Assembly (NCBI GenBank): GCA_963965975.1 | Contig: OZ014412.1 | Span: forward strand, 10,955,849-11,019,848 | DNA length: 64,000 bases | Source: Xestospongia bergquistia | Taxonomy: Eukaryota > Porifera > Demospongiae > Haplosclerida > Petrosiidae | Direction: 5' to 3' | In this document: positions 19,865 through 31,911 of the stretch, one piece after another | How the letters are laid out: the number at the start of each line of letters is the position of its first letter | How positions within the stretch are numbered: position 1 is the stretch's first letter | The notes under the pieces: model-generated | Databases searched by the model: none | Seen by the model: the letters and a program-made list of their open reading frames with translations, nothing else | Told to the model about the DNA's origin: nothing | Program-made: the position numbers and the translations under genes

Positions 19865-21110
19865 TTAATCCTGAATGATAGACACACTTTGTGACTGATA
19901 TTGTTTCTGTTCTTCAGCTTCCAACATTTTCTTTTCACTTTGATCTTCAGTAAATGTTGTCTCAGCAGAAATGAAAACTTCTATCTTTGATTCTGTCTTC
20001 ATAGTCTCTAGAGCTGTCTCAGTAACATTCTCTTCACGTTGCCTGATAGTTGAGCGTAAACTGCTTCTAATACCAGAGACACGTTTTTTATTCTTAGTGA
20101 AAAATGCAGTTGAAGTGATATCATTCCAAGTATTCCTAATTTCTTTGGAACGAAGACAATGCATTATAAAAGTGAACAGACCATGAAAAGCAGTGATAAT
20201 CACAAACAATGCAGCAAAGAGATCTCTTACTGTCTTATTAGTATGAATATCTTGAGTAGCTAACAATCCAATACCCCATCCCAGACCAAGAAAGATAGAT
20301 AATGTTACAGTTATAATAAGTTGTTGGCGAACAAATGCTATGTTATTATTGTCCTTTGTTTTGATAGTTGACTGGAAGTTCTTTTTTAGAAGAGAAACAA
20401 TGATGATGATGAACACCACCCAATTAAACAAATATATAATCAGAAATGGAACTATCATACCAATATAGTATGGCTCATTAAAGGCACGACAACTATATAA
20501 TAATAAAATGAAGACAATTTATATATAAACATAACAAATGTACTTACAAATGATCACTCAAGTAGTTTTCATAATTGGGAGCAAAACAGAACAAGACAAT
20601 AAACAAAGGAGTAACTAAAAGTAAGAAATAGTTATATAGTACATTATGTCAATGATATTAAGTACTTACTCCATGATGATATGGTAGCTTTTAAAACAAA
20701 ATGATGAATTTTTCTTCCAAGAACAATAACTAAATTCATATATAAATTGATAGCCTCAGCAGCCATGATCATGAAAGTTGTTAAAAAGAAATACTGCAAT
20801 ACAACAGCTGTAACAACACAGAGTCTAGGGATAGTATGACTATGGACAGCAAAAATAAAGGCAATATAGAGACCCATTAAAGAAAAACACAAGTTTAGGA
20901 GAAGTTGTCCATGATCAGAAGTACGTAGTTTCCTATCAGGACAACATAATAAAGTGAAGATAAATTAATAACATACTTGTTAGCAAAGTAAGAGATGATA
21001 GTAATAGTCAGACAAAAGATAGAGATAATGATACCAATGTAAGTCACAGAATCTAAGAACAATGTCAGTTCAGTTTGTTCTATTGGTTCATTAATAACAG
21101 GAGATACATC
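19865..21110 (-). CDS. Gene B exons 29-32: 7TM core and short tail
   Basis: Exons 21110-20977, 20932-20670, 20614-20548, 20492-19865. TM6 [11 protein letters not shown] and TM7 [12 protein letters not shown] as in A. After [10 protein letters not shown] the tail skips the KRWFFGVTGKDF stretch of gene A and has one copy of the QREENVTE repeat. Ends SVSIIQD. Confidence 0.9.
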
Positions 21111-24100
21111 CTATAAATCATAATAATAAATAACAACATTAATTCTATCATTACTTACCATTAATATAGCAAAGTTAGTAAGATGATTACATTCACATAG
21201 AATTATTGTTTTATTAGTAGTAGTGTTGTGACATCCTTTACTAGACCAGTCTCCATATTCATCTAACAGGAGCAGTTATCTTAAAACAGTTACTAATTCA
21301 ACTTACTGTCTAATGATTGATTCCAGAATGAACATTGTGGAGATGACCCATTTAAATTCTATAAGGAAATTAGAATAACTAGTACCAAATACATACCCTC
21401 AATACTTACTGGATTAATCAGAAAACTAAGACCAACTGGAGGATCCAGTTTATTTATTTCATCTGTTCCTACAACAGTAGTTGAGATGATGACACTACCA
21501 ATCTCAAGAAAATTATTATTTCTTCTCAAGAATAGAGAGTCAGTAATGAAGACTGAATGAGTAATTCTAGTATTATTAGTAATATTTGGAACTGTACTCA
21601 GTAAATTGTGTGGTAAGCTGATAGATGCAGTATGTTGTTGACTAGTTGTACCAAATAGTAAATCATTAGAGTTAAGAGTTTGATTTTCATCTGAATATCC
21701 TCTATAATTTACACTGAATGTTTGACCAGATTGCGTAAATTCTACAATATCCACTTGTTGTACAGATACAGCAAATGATTGTTGTGTTATTATAACTGGT
21801 TCAGAAATATTAGTAATTGGTATACTCTCTACAACTGACTCAATAGCTTCTAACATTCTATATATTAATAGACAATATTGATATCTGAAGATATACAAAG
21901 CTAACTGACTTAGCTGATGTGTTAGCTTTTTCCTGGCTGGTCTGTAAAGTTTCTTGATTGACATTTAAAATATTGTCAATTACTTCAAAAAATGTAGTAG
22001 ATAACTACAAATAAAACAACAAATAGTTCGTCAAAACAATTGTAAAGTATGTCTTACAGTAAAATTTCCTGATACATCTTGTGTAGCAGTTATTAGGACA
22101 TTCATACTTGCTATCACTTCAGTAGAACCTAATCTACTGCTATTACTGGTCAGATTCTCCAATTGTTTCACTTTTTTTACAACTGGTGCCTAAACAAAAG
22201 TAATAGTTTCAATCAATATTACAGTTAAACATGTATGACTAACATTTCTTAGGCCACATATTTCACGAGTTAGATCACTGAAATTACAAATTGCTACATT
22301 TGGTTCAGTCCACATACCTCCATTGCTGAAGTCTCCTCCACAATATCTAGTAGCTTGAAGTATTCCTCCTCTTTCTGAATTTTTGTTACCACAAGGACAA
22401 CTCTTGATGACTTGTACTCCAATGTTAGTTTCAGGCCACAAAATAGTGATATTAAGATCTTGTCTACCAGAATGTGATGGTATCATAGTATTGGTAGCAG
22501 GGCAACCATCTTGATGAAGTCATAGATACTCAATTTATTTTAATTATGTTGACATACCAAATCTGTCCACTTTATCTAATGTTATATTAACATTGATTTG
22601 TATATTTAGTGCAGCCAATCTTTGTTGTACTCCATCTCTGAGTTGTTCATTAGCTTCATTCTTTGTTACCAAAGTAACAACAATAGGAATAGTATTAAGT
22701 TGTGCAGTGTAACTGTAATTTAAAGAGAGGAATACTACGTCATTGACTTAAAGATACACACTTACTTAATGTTACTTGAATCAAGAAGTTGTAGGAATAA
22801 AAAAAAAGTATTTAAATTGTTTGGTAAACTGTTACCAGAAAGTAAGCTGTTACTCTACAAAATGAATTGTAATATATGGCTCTTTATATTAATGGACAGT
22901 ACCTGATTAATAATACCCTGAATTACCTCCAATACAGTCCTGTTGTTTGTCTGGTAATTATCTGATATGTGTATCTCAGCTTTATATTGAACAACATCTA
23001 TATTGAATATTAAATCATTAATAAAACACTTATATTTTATCTTAATTAATACCTGAAATGTTTAATATAATCCTAGAAGAGTTTACTGAGGTAATCCTTC
23101 CTCTAATTATACTCTTAGCTTCACAGTGATAGAATCCTCTATCATTTAAACTCAGTTCAGTAAACATCAATACAGAAGGATCATTGTCATCATTTTGAAT
23201 TGACACCTCATCTTTATACCACAAAATAGTAGGAATAGGATTACCAGTAGCTCTACAAGTAAGATTAACAGTGGAATAGAGATTCCCTGAAGTATTTGTA
23301 GGTGGTTGTGTAATTTTTGGTAAAATGTAGATTATCACAACTATAATTTAAAAGAAAATTTAACACAGAATGCATTGCTTTATATAAAATTACCTTGTTC
23401 ACAATTAATACCAGTATATCCACTAGAACAATCACACACATATCCATTACTCAAACTATGACATTTACCATGTTCACCACAAGGAGAATTCAAACAGTAG
23501 TTTGTTGGTAAAGCTAAAAATAGACAATTACAAATGAAAATCGCTTTAGTCACTTACGTTCAACTACTTGAAGTACATATGGTGTCATTAAAACAGCTCC
23601 AGTTTTAACTGTGTTATCACCTCGGCAGAAGTAGCTACCATTATCCTTTCCTCTCAAATCTTTGATTGTTATCACACTTGTAGTAGGAATATAGTTTGTA
23701 TGAAAACCATTAGACTCCTGTGATGATTCAATTGTTACTCTACTTGTGTTCAACAAGAGTTGTTCATTTTTTCTCCATACGATAACAGGTTGTGGAATAC
23801 CATCAGCAGTACAGTTGAATGTTACATTTTGTCCTTTATTTTTGATAACAAATGTCCCAGTATTGTTTAATATGACTGCATTAACTAAATATAAACAAAG
23901 TTGTAAACTGAAACCTTTCTAATTGTATTAATAATTTTTGTATATCTAACCGATTATTATATATGCATACATTTTGTCATTTAAAATATTATAAACTGGT
24001 TTGCCTCTTAGACTATTAAAGGATGAATTGACCACAACTAACTCACCATAAACACTGAGTGTAGAGTTAACTGAATCATTACCATAAGCATTGATGACTC

Positions 24101-27100
24101 GGCATTCATATATACCAGTGTCTTCTAAATCAACTAGATTCAATCTCAAAGTATCAGGATCTGAAACACCACTTAAAAATTGTAGACCATCTTTGTACCA
24201 CTTCAAATATATAGGAGGACTACCCTAATGAAATCATAAAATCACTTAATACTTTATAGAAAACAAACTAATCACTAACTTGTGTTATATTACATCTAAT
24301 AAGAACAGTTGTACCATTAGCTACTATAGCATCCTGTCCAACATCAATAGTAACATTAGGAGGTATTTGTGTTCCAGGACTAAGTGGTATGTCAGTAGCA
24401 GATGGTTTAAAGTGACGAGCTATCAGCGGAGCAACAATAACTATATAGAAATAATACAGAAAAATATAAAGATTAGAAAAATGAGTAATATGTAGTGATC
24501 TGTATCTATTAGCAAATAAAAATTATGTAAGTCACTTACATTCAACTACTTGGAGCATATATAGTGTTGTTACAACAGATTCAGTTTTAACTCCATTATG
24601 AGCTCCACAGGAATAGCTACCATCATCTTTTCCTCTCAAATCTTTTATTGTTATAACACTTGTAATAGGAATATAGTTTGTGTGAAAATCATTGGACTCT
24701 TGTGATGATAGAATTGTTATTCTGCTTGTGTTCAATATGAGTTGTCCATTTTTTCTCCATACAATAACAGGTTGTGGAATACCATCAGCAGTACAGTTGA
24801 ATGACACATTTTGTCCTTTAGTTTTGATAACAAATGTTTCAGTATTGTTTAATATGACTGCATTAACTAAATATAAACAAGATAACAAACTGAACTCTTT
24901 TAAACTGTATAAGCAGTTTTTGTATATCTAATTAATTATTATATACATGTACATTTTGTTGTTTAAAATATTATATACTGGTTGCCTCTTACACTATTAA
25001 ATGATGAATTGACCACAACTAACTTACCATAAACACTAAGTGTAGAGTTAACAAAATCATTACCAAAAGCATTGATGACTCGGCATTCATATATACCAGT
25101 ATCTTCTACAACAACTAGATCCAATATCAAAGTAGCAGGATCTGAATCATCACTTAGAAATTGTGAGCCATCTTTGTACCATTTCAAATATATAGGAGGA
25201 CTACCCTAATGAAATCATAAAATGATTTAATACTTTACAGAGAAGAAACTAATTACTAACTTGTGTTATATTACATCTAATAAGAACAGTTGTACCATTA
25301 GCTACTATAGCATCTTGTCCAACATCAATAGTGACATTAGGAGGTATTTGTGTTCCAGGACTAAGTGGTATATTAGTAGCAGGTGATTTAAAGTGACGAG
25401 CTATCAGTGGAAGAGCTAGAGACAGAGATAGTTCAATGATTTAAATATTGAGATTAACAGCAGTAATTAAAAATAAGCAACTGTGATCAGTCAGAATTTT
25501 AATTATGTTTGTCTATAGAATAGTTGTTATATTATCATTAATAGGACAAGTACAATTACATAGAGATGATGCTACTACCATCATTACTATCTTGTTTGCC
25601 TTTTTTGTATTAGATTGACATAGAAATGTTCCTGCAGTCTTTGTTATTAGGAAAACCTTTTTATACATTATAGAACTCTCTCTCTCTCACACTCACTCAC
25701 TCACTCATTCAATCATTAGTATTAAAAGTAAATAAAAATTCTAAAAAATTATTAATGTAGGGATGGCAGTGAAAACATCTCAAACAATCCAAAGTAGAAA
25801 TGGGAATATAGACATCATGGAAGAATAGTCAGTGGGGAATGAACATTGTTATATAGAATATTGATTGCTACACATGCATGCATTCTTGTATGTGTGAAAT
25901 TTGATAAAGTTAGATTTACTAATAATATAAACTTTGACCTTTAAATAGTAACCATTTACCATTCAGGTTAAACCCTAATCTTGATTCTAAGTGTAATCCT
26001 GAACCAGATCCAGATGATGTATAAAATTATGCATACACAGAAATTTAAAAAGTACAACAAATTAAAAACAGTTTAAAAACATTTTTAATAAAACGTTTCT
26101 GATTTAGTCTTACCAAGTGTATCAGTTGGAGTAGGTGACACCATAGGAGAGGAAGAATAATCTGGATGGCAACCAATATCAGTTACATCATTACAACAAT
26201 CATTAAGTGAATGACAGGTTTGATCACAATAGCATTCATTACTTCTACAGCTTTGTGATAGGGAATGTACACAACATCCAGAGTAGTTGAGATTAAGTGC
26301 CAAACATGAGCCTAAAATTAACATAATATGAATAATTTAATTTTATCAGTCAAAACTTTAATTACATATGTCTGTAGAATACCTTTTATAATTATTGTCA
26401 TTAATAGACAAGTATAATTACATAGAGATGATACTACTATGTATACTATCATACTATTTTGTTTGCCTAAGTTCATAAAATGTAGGGATAGCAATGAAAC
26501 ATTCAAACAAGGCCAAAGCAGGAATGGCAGTATGGATATCATGGAAGGAATAGTTGGTGGACATATATATGCTAGATGTAGCATTGATTTGCTGTACGTT
26601 CTTGTAAGTAAAAAATATAGAGCTTTTGAATTTGCCTTATCAAGTATATCAGTTGGAGTAGAAGAAAAATAGGGGAGGAAGAAGAAGCAGAATGGCAACC
26701 AATATCAGCTATGTCATGTACACATGCTTATAAGTGTGTAATGTGGTACTGTTAAATTTACCATTTAAGCCAGCCACAAAACCAAGTCCTGAGTATATAC
26801 CTGAACCAGATTCAGAACCTGCATAAAATAATGTATATGCATCAAATAAAATGTATACAAAAGTAAATATTGCTTTAAAAGGATTTTTTCATCTTTTTAA
26901 GTGGTTCTATTATAATTACATTAAATTGAATTAAATTAAATTGTTCATATTATGTTAATTTTAGGCTCATGTTTGGGACTTAATTTCAGCTATTTTGGAT
27001 CTATAGCTCAAATGAAACATGCAGTGTATTATAGACATTTGCTTCCAATAGTATTAGTGTTGAACTATTAAACTGTCAATTCCATTGCAATTAGTAATCA

Positions 27101-30100
27101 TAACAGTATATATTGATATTGCTTTAATGTACTTTGTAGACATATATGCAACTCAAGTGACCATCAATTAGTTAAAAGAACTAATCTATTATAACAGAGA
27201 CACTTTGTTAGATGTATCCCAGGCTGGATATAAATTTCTTTTTTTAAAAATGTCTATTATAGCAAATGTCTTCTCTTTAATCTATCTATACATAGAAAAA
27301 AATATGAGAGGTCCAAGAATCAATAGTAACATTAGGGGGTATTTGAGTCCTAGGACTAAGTGGTATGTTAGTAGCAGGTGGTTTAATAAAGCGATGAGCT
27401 TTCAGTGGAGCAACTGAGAGAATTAAGGGCAAAAATAATTCAAAAACTTAAATATCAAGGTTAACAGCAGTAATTAAATATAAGCTATTTTGATCAGTCT
27501 GAAAACAGAGAAATATTCCTACATTGTTTGTTTTTAGAAAAACCTTTTTATACATTATAGAAGTCTCTCTCTCTCTCTCTCTCTTGATCATTAATAGTAA
27601 AAGTAAATAAAATTACTAAAAAAATCATTAAATGTAAGGATGTAGTGAAACCATCCCAAAGTAGGAAGTATATAGTTGGTCAGAATGTACATTGTTGAAT
27701 ATAATATTGTTTTGCCACTTACAAATGCTTGTTTATAAGTATGAAATGTGGTACAGTAAATGCTGGTAACAATATATACACTGTAAAAATTGATTGGTTG
27801 ATTTAACCATTATTCAGTTGTATAGACACTAATTTCATAACACATTAATAATCAAAATAGTTTTAAGTTTACTTTTTGCATATGCAACCCATATAACCAT
27901 GTATTGGTTAAACCAACTATTCAATTTTTAGAGTGTATCTTGACCATTAAATAGTAGTCATTTACCATTCAGGCCAGATCTTATTCTGGCCTGAATGGTA
28001 AATGGTAAAGCTGGGTTCTGAATGTAATCCTGACCCAGATCCTATCATGTATAAATTTTTTTACTAAAAATAATTTTGACTAGATGAACATTTGACTACC
28101 ACAACTGACATGTGATCTTAAAAAAACTCACTCATTCAATCATTAGTATTAAAAGTAAATAAAAATTCTAAAAAAATATTAATGTAGGGATGGCAGTGAA
28201 AACATCTCAAACAATCCAAAGTAGAAATGGGAATATAGACATCATGGAAGAATAGTCAGTGGGGAATGAACATTGTTATATAGAGTATTGATTGCTACAC
28301 ATGCATGCATTCTTATATGTGTGAAATTTGATAAAGTTAGATTTACTAATAATATAAACTTTGACCTTTAAATAGTAACCATTTACCATTCAGGTTAAAC
28401 CCTAATCTTGATTCTAAGTGTAATCCTGAACCAGATCCAGATGATGTATTAAAATATGCATACACAGAAATTTAAAAAGTACAACAAATTAAAAACAGTA
28501 TAAAAACATTTTTAATAAAACGTTTCTGATTTAGTCTTACCAAGTGTATTAGTTGGAGTAGGTGACACCATAGGAGAGGAAGAATAATCTGGATGGCAAC
28601 CAATATCAGTTACATCATTACAACAATCATCAAAGTAATGACAGATTTGATCACAATAGCATCCATTATTTCTACAGTTTTGTGATTGGGATGATACACA
28701 ACATCCAGAGTAGTTGAGATTAAGTGCCAAACATGAGCCTAAAATTAACATAACTTAAAAAATTAATTTAATTCATAATGCTCATTTACTTGGAACTATA
28801 GGAGCAGAAGAAGTGTCAGGATGACAACCAATGTCAGCTACATCACCACAACAATCATTATATGAATGACACCTTTGATCACAATAGCATCCATTATTTT
28901 TACAAGATGGTGATAGGGTCCATATACAACATCCACAATAGCTGAGATTAAGTGCCAAACATGAGTCTAAAATTAATATAATATGAATAATTTAATGTTA
29001 TCAGTCCAAACTTTAATTACATATGTCTGTAGAATGCTTTTTATATTGCGATTAAAAGACAAGTATAATTACATAGAGATGATACTACTATGTATACCAT
29101 CACACTATCTTGTTTACCTAAGTTCATTAAATGTAGGGATAGCAATGAAAACATTCAAACAAGGCCAAAGCAGGAATGGCAGTATGGATATTATGAAAAG
29201 AATAGTTGGTGGACATGTATATGCTAGATGTAGCATTGATTTACTGTGAATTCTTGTAAGTATAAAATGTAGAGCTTTTGAATTTAATAAAGTGACGAGC
29301 AATCAGTGGAGCAACTAAAAGTGTTGAAGACAGCAACCATAGGAGAGGAAGGAGAACCAGGATGGCAACCAATATCGCTATGTCATGCATGCATACTTAT
29401 AACATTAATTTAGAGTAAACAGCCTCATAATCTCCTTTTCTGAGAGGTCAGTATTGAACTATATGATCTGTCAATTCCATAGTAAATATAACAGTATATA
29501 TTGCTAATGCATTTAATGATAGATGTACTATGTAGACATATATGCAACTCAAGTGACCATCAATTAATTAAAAGAACTAATCTACTTCAACAGAGACACT
29601 GTTAGATGTACTTCTTGCTGGCTACGAATTTCTTATTGTTAAAAATGTTTACTTTAGTAACAAACATTGTCTGTTTAATTCATGTATACAAAGCAAAAAT
29701 TTGAAAGTAACATCATAGTTCAATCACTAAGTTCATTCACAAAATTAAGACACTGTTGTATTGTCACTGCGGCAAATCAAAGAGCACACACACTGTAAAA
29801 ATTGATTGGTTGATTACCTATTTTATGTTATACAGGTTGTGATTTTAAACATATTTTTGTTGAAATAGTAAGCATAATTATAATACTCTTTTCATTACTA
29901 ATGTACTACTGGTTATGTACTACTGGTTAACAATCTATTTCATAATACATTAGTAATAAAAAATGTGTTATGTTGTCTTTTTGCTTGTGCAACTTAGGGT
30001 CAATAGTAGTAGGCAGGCTATTTTCTCTCTTAGCATTATGAATATATGGCAATGCTATAATAATTATTACTACATAAGCAATGGGAGTAATAACAATCAT

Positions 30101-31868
30101 ATTTCTGTAGATTTAATACATGTTTACCTCCACTAATTTTATTTCCAAATGTTGTATTCAGAATGAATGTGTTATTCATTTGTAGACCCTCAATTGATAG
30201 GTATACATTGGCTGTTATATTGGATGGTGAGCCAGTTTGACGACGTGGACAACTTGTTTGCAAACCACCAGTAGATGACTGATACAAATCAGGACTTATG
30301 AAGTAATCTATACCACTAGTAGTACTTGTGATGGAGAAATCAGCTGTTAAAGAAGTAGGATTTTGTATTGTGAATGATCCTTGGACCAGTACTTGTCCTA
30401 ATGTGACATCAACTTTAAGTGTAATGCCTTCATCAGAAAAGGGATACTGCAGTAAACGAGATTTTCCCATTCCAAGACTTGCTACCAATGGGTCACTTAT
30501 AGAAACAACAGCTGGAGCTGTTTTAATAGAGAGAATATGATACATTGTATTAATGGAACGTATAATATGCTTACTTGTACAAGTTGATGTCTGTAATGGG
30601 AGAAGTTTGGTAGCAAATTGACTAGGAGAGAAATTTGAGATAACAAAGACATTGTTAGAACTAGAAGCTATAGCATTTAGTTCATTGTTGTCGACATTAT
30701 TTCCAATACCAAATGAATACACTATTATGCCAGTTGAATGAACAGCCTGTGCAGCTTGAATAGTTAAATTATGTGAACTAGATTGACCATCAGTAAAAAC
30801 AATAGCTATTCGAGGGACTCCTTGACTTGTACGAGCATTACTAAAGGCAGTGTCTAGAAGATTTAAAGCTAAATGTGTAGCTGTTCCGCCATCAGTAAAA
30901 TTAATATTGGCAATGGATGTATTAAGTAGTAAAGCATTGTTAATTGAACCAAGTGGAATTACAATAGAAGCTAAGCTTGCATATCGTATAACTCCAACAC
31001 GTGTTTTGTCAGCTCCAATTTCAAAGTTGGAAACAACACTTTTCACAAAGTCCTTCATTCTTACAAAATTGCTGCTACCAATACTTCCAGAAGCATCTAA
31101 CACAAAAACAATATCCAGACCAGAATCACAACCTATGTATAAATATATAAAGTTATACACTGAAATGTTGTACATACGTCCAAGAAAATTTTTCAAAATT
31201 TGAAGCAGTTGACGTGCACGAGATAGTTTAACATTTGTCATACAGTCAAACACAATGGACAAAAAGTTTTCAACTTCCTGCTTGTGACATGTAGTTGCTG
31301 ATAGTATTACCTAGAGATATATTTCTCTTCAAGATATATAGATAGATATTAGTAGTTTTAAACCTGTTGAATTGCTTGCTTATTCCAGAAATCATTCAAA
31401 TCAAAGACATTACCAACAAGACATTTTATGTTAGTGCACATGGGACTTGACAGAATATCAGTACAGAATCCATTGTAAGTATAACAGGATTGATGACTAT
31501 TGAAAGCAATTGTTTGTAATTCACTGCATGTTCCACTTGAGTTGTAGACATTGCTGTTCAAAATGGCTTTCATAAGGCAACTGTTCACATTATCAATCCA
31601 AGTTTGACCCTATATGATATTAATGATTATAATCCATAGAAAAGTACTAATTACTTACAGCAGATGTGAAACAACTTTGATTATTCTTGAAACGATGGCA
31701 GTACTTACTACCATAGGCAAGAGGATACCTGTCACTACCACATTGAAATCTTGGCTCTACACACTGAGTATAGAAGTCACAGTTACCAGTATTAGCTAGA
31801 CCTATACAGTCCTGAGCTTTGACATTAGCTATCAGATAAAGCACTACTGATAGTATAAGTATCATCAT
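19865..31868 (-). CDS. Gene B: mosaic adhesion GPCR (STC-like / VWA / 3 SMB / 4 Ig / EGF / Ig / HRM / GAIN-GPS / 7TM)
   Basis: Predicted 2168 aa. Exons: 31868-31659, 31609-31364, 31310-31178, 31132-30575, 30517-30128, 28966-28790, 28738-28541, 28425-28387, 26818-26762, 26311-26114, 25998-25960, 25415-25261, 25205-25028, 24866-24540, 24440-24280, 24224-24047, 23884-23558, 23513-23394, 23340-23053, 22997-22903, 22854-22766, 22712-22558, 22509-22244, 22189-22058, 22004-21910, 21857-21410, 21358-21307, 21262-21159, 21110-20977, 20932-20670, 20614-20548, 20492-19865. Phases agree and the sum (6507 nt) is a multiple of three. It differs from A and C in carrying VWA and SMB modules where they have IgGFc-binding domains. 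The three linker micro-exons are tentative. The downstream half, tail and 3' flank are closest to gene D. Confidence 0.83.
21159..22189 (-). CDS. Gene B exons 24-28: GAIN and GPS
   Basis: Exons 22189-22058, 22004-21910, 21857-21410, 21358-21307, 21262-21159. The GPS keeps [30 protein letters not shown], so autoproteolysis at HL/T is expected. The 52-nt intron after 21910 is not a multiple of three, unlike the 51-nt one in gene A, and must be removed. Confidence 0.83.
22244..22997 (-). CDS. Gene B exons 20-23: stalk and HRM
   Basis: Stalk exons 22997-22903, 22854-22766 and 22712-22558 (one codon longer than A in the second), then HRM exon 22509-22244 with [41 protein letters not shown]. Confidence 0.75.
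23053..23340 (-). CDS. Gene B exon 19: membrane-side Ig domain with changed acceptor
   Basis: Reads [29 protein letters not shown]. The acceptor equivalent to the downstream one in A and C is AA instead of AG here (minus ...TTTTACCAA-AAATTAC), so splicing must use the AG just before 23340. That site is 24 nt upstream in the aligned copies and keeps the frame ([14 protein letters not shown]). Confidence 0.75.
23394..23513 (-). CDS. Gene B exon 18: EGF-like domain
   Basis: 120 nt, phase 1-1, same six-Cys spacing as gene A ([14 protein letters not shown] ... [12 protein letters not shown]). Confidence 0.88.
23558..25415 (-). CDS. Gene B exons 12-17: two two-Ig cassettes (four Ig domains)
   Basis: Type A Ig split over 25415-25261 + 25205-25028 and 24440-24280 + 24224-24047; type B in 24866-24540 and 23884-23558. 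Same Cys/Trp/Cys core as in gene A ([47 protein letters not shown]). The second type B uses FNCTADG and YFCRGDN. One cassette fewer than gene A. Confidence 0.83.
25960..28425 (-). CDS. Gene B linker micro-exons (three, tentative)
   Basis: Candidates 28425-28387, 26818-26762 and 25998-25960, each phase 1-1 with AG before and AATG-GTAAAT after. They read Gly/Ser/Leu-rich linkers (for example [11 protein letters not shown] in the middle one and [14 protein letters not shown] in the last). All can be skipped in frame. The repeated donor context and the match to gene A 7623-7655 are the evidence. Confidence 0.4.
26114..26311 (-). CDS. Gene B exon 10: third somatomedin B domain
   Basis: 198-nt phase 1-1 exon nearly identical to 28541-28738. 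Reads [36 protein letters not shown], then a Ser/Pro/Thr tail. Intron on both sides is also nearly identical to that around 28541-28738, showing a recent duplication of the block. Confidence 0.85.
26619..26712 (-). pseudogene. Gene B relic of the 3' half of a somatomedin B exon
   Basis: Minus-strand sequence begins [15 protein letters not shown] and keeps the TDILDK ending, with the donor lost as in gene A 7437-7535. Cys core absent. It lies between intact SMB exons. Confidence 0.5.
26942..27000 (+). pseudogene. Inverted relic of the 5' half of a somatomedin B exon
   Basis: Plus-strand TTTTAG-GCTCATG followed by a reading of [11 protein letters not shown], matching the start of the intact SMB exons on the other strand. 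Counterpart of 7808-7870 in gene A. Confidence 0.55.
27779..27935. mobile_element. MITE-like element with about 30-bp TIRs
   Basis: 157 bp. Left end CACTGTAAAAATTGATTGG, right end the inverse with few mismatches (...CAATTTTTAGAGTG). Flanks TATA/TAT suggest a TA-type target. No coding capacity. Intronic in gene B. Confidence 0.65.
28541..28966 (-). CDS. Gene B exons 6-7: two somatomedin B domains
   Basis: Exon 28966-28790 reads [38 protein letters not shown]. Exon 28738-28541 reads [38 protein letters not shown]. Both follow the eight-Cys SMB pattern with the CYCDQ-C-CC core and end in Ser/Pro/Thr-rich linkers. Both are phase 1-1. SMB modules bind proteins such as PAI-1 and urokinase receptor in vertebrates. 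Donor of the first is AA-GTAAATG, weaker than GGTAAG of the second. Confidence 0.85.
29270..29395 (-). pseudogene. Third somatomedin B tail relic
   Basis: Contains the block GGATGGCAACCAATATC seen at the CHP/DIGC end of SMB exons, beside a fragment resembling the Ig type A exon start (AAAGTGACGAGCAATCAGTG). Chimeric debris, not a usable exon. Confidence 0.4.
29792..29992. mobile_element. MITE-like element, second gene B copy (right end decayed)
   Basis: Left end CACTGTAAAAATTGATTGG identical to 27779. The inner part (ACTAATGTACTACTG) is shared with the gene A copy. The right terminus is not clear. Confidence 0.45.
30128..31132 (-). CDS. Gene B exons 4-5: von Willebrand factor A domain and following module
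   Basis: Exon 31132-30575 (phase 1-1) encodes a VWA domain. MIDAS residues are all visible: DASGS after the DIVFV strand (D-x-S-x-S), Thr in [10 protein letters not shown] and Asp in IVFTDGQSS, so metal-dependent ligand binding is expected. Exon 30517-30128 (phase 1-1) encodes a beta-rich, N-glycosylatable module of about 130 aa that I cannot name. The 45-nt intron before 31132 is open in frame, so unspliced RNA would also read through there. It replaces the IgGFc-binding exon of A and C. Confidence 0.85.
31178..31868 (-). CDS. Gene B exons 1-3: signal peptide and stanniocalcin-like domain
   Basis: Signal peptide [18 protein letters not shown], then the same Cys framework as gene A ([22 protein letters not shown]-like C-x13-C-x6-C around [15 protein letters not shown]). 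Two extra codons and an added Cys pair (SPMCTNIKC) are gene B specific. Exon 3 diverges most from A ([16 protein letters not shown]), keeping the 133-nt length and phase 1 end. Confidence 0.6.
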
Positions 31869-31895
31869 ACTGTAGGATGCTCGTCAGTTGTATAG

Positions 31896-31911
31896 CTTTA
31901 AATATTATATA
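31896..31911 (-). promoter_or_regulatory. Gene B TATA-like box
   Basis: Minus-strand ATATAATATTTAAAGC about 28-43 nt upstream of the ATG, aligned with similar boxes in A and C. No CRE-like element equivalent to that of A and C was seen. Confidence 0.35.

Larger units (their letters stand above)
25690..28755. repeat. Direct duplication of the SMB exon block
   Basis: About 25690-26330 and 28125-28750 are nearly identical, covering the dispersed repeat, a linker exon, the SMB exon and their introns. CT microsatellites lie nearby (25677-25690, 27565-27584). Confidence 0.75.

Noticed and set aside
19971..20186. 71-codon plus-strand open reading, also at 60690-60905
   Set aside because: Antisense shadow of the conserved cytoplasmic-tail exon of genes B and D.
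30850..31203. 117-codon plus-strand open reading
   Set aside because: Antisense shadow of the VWA exon of gene B.
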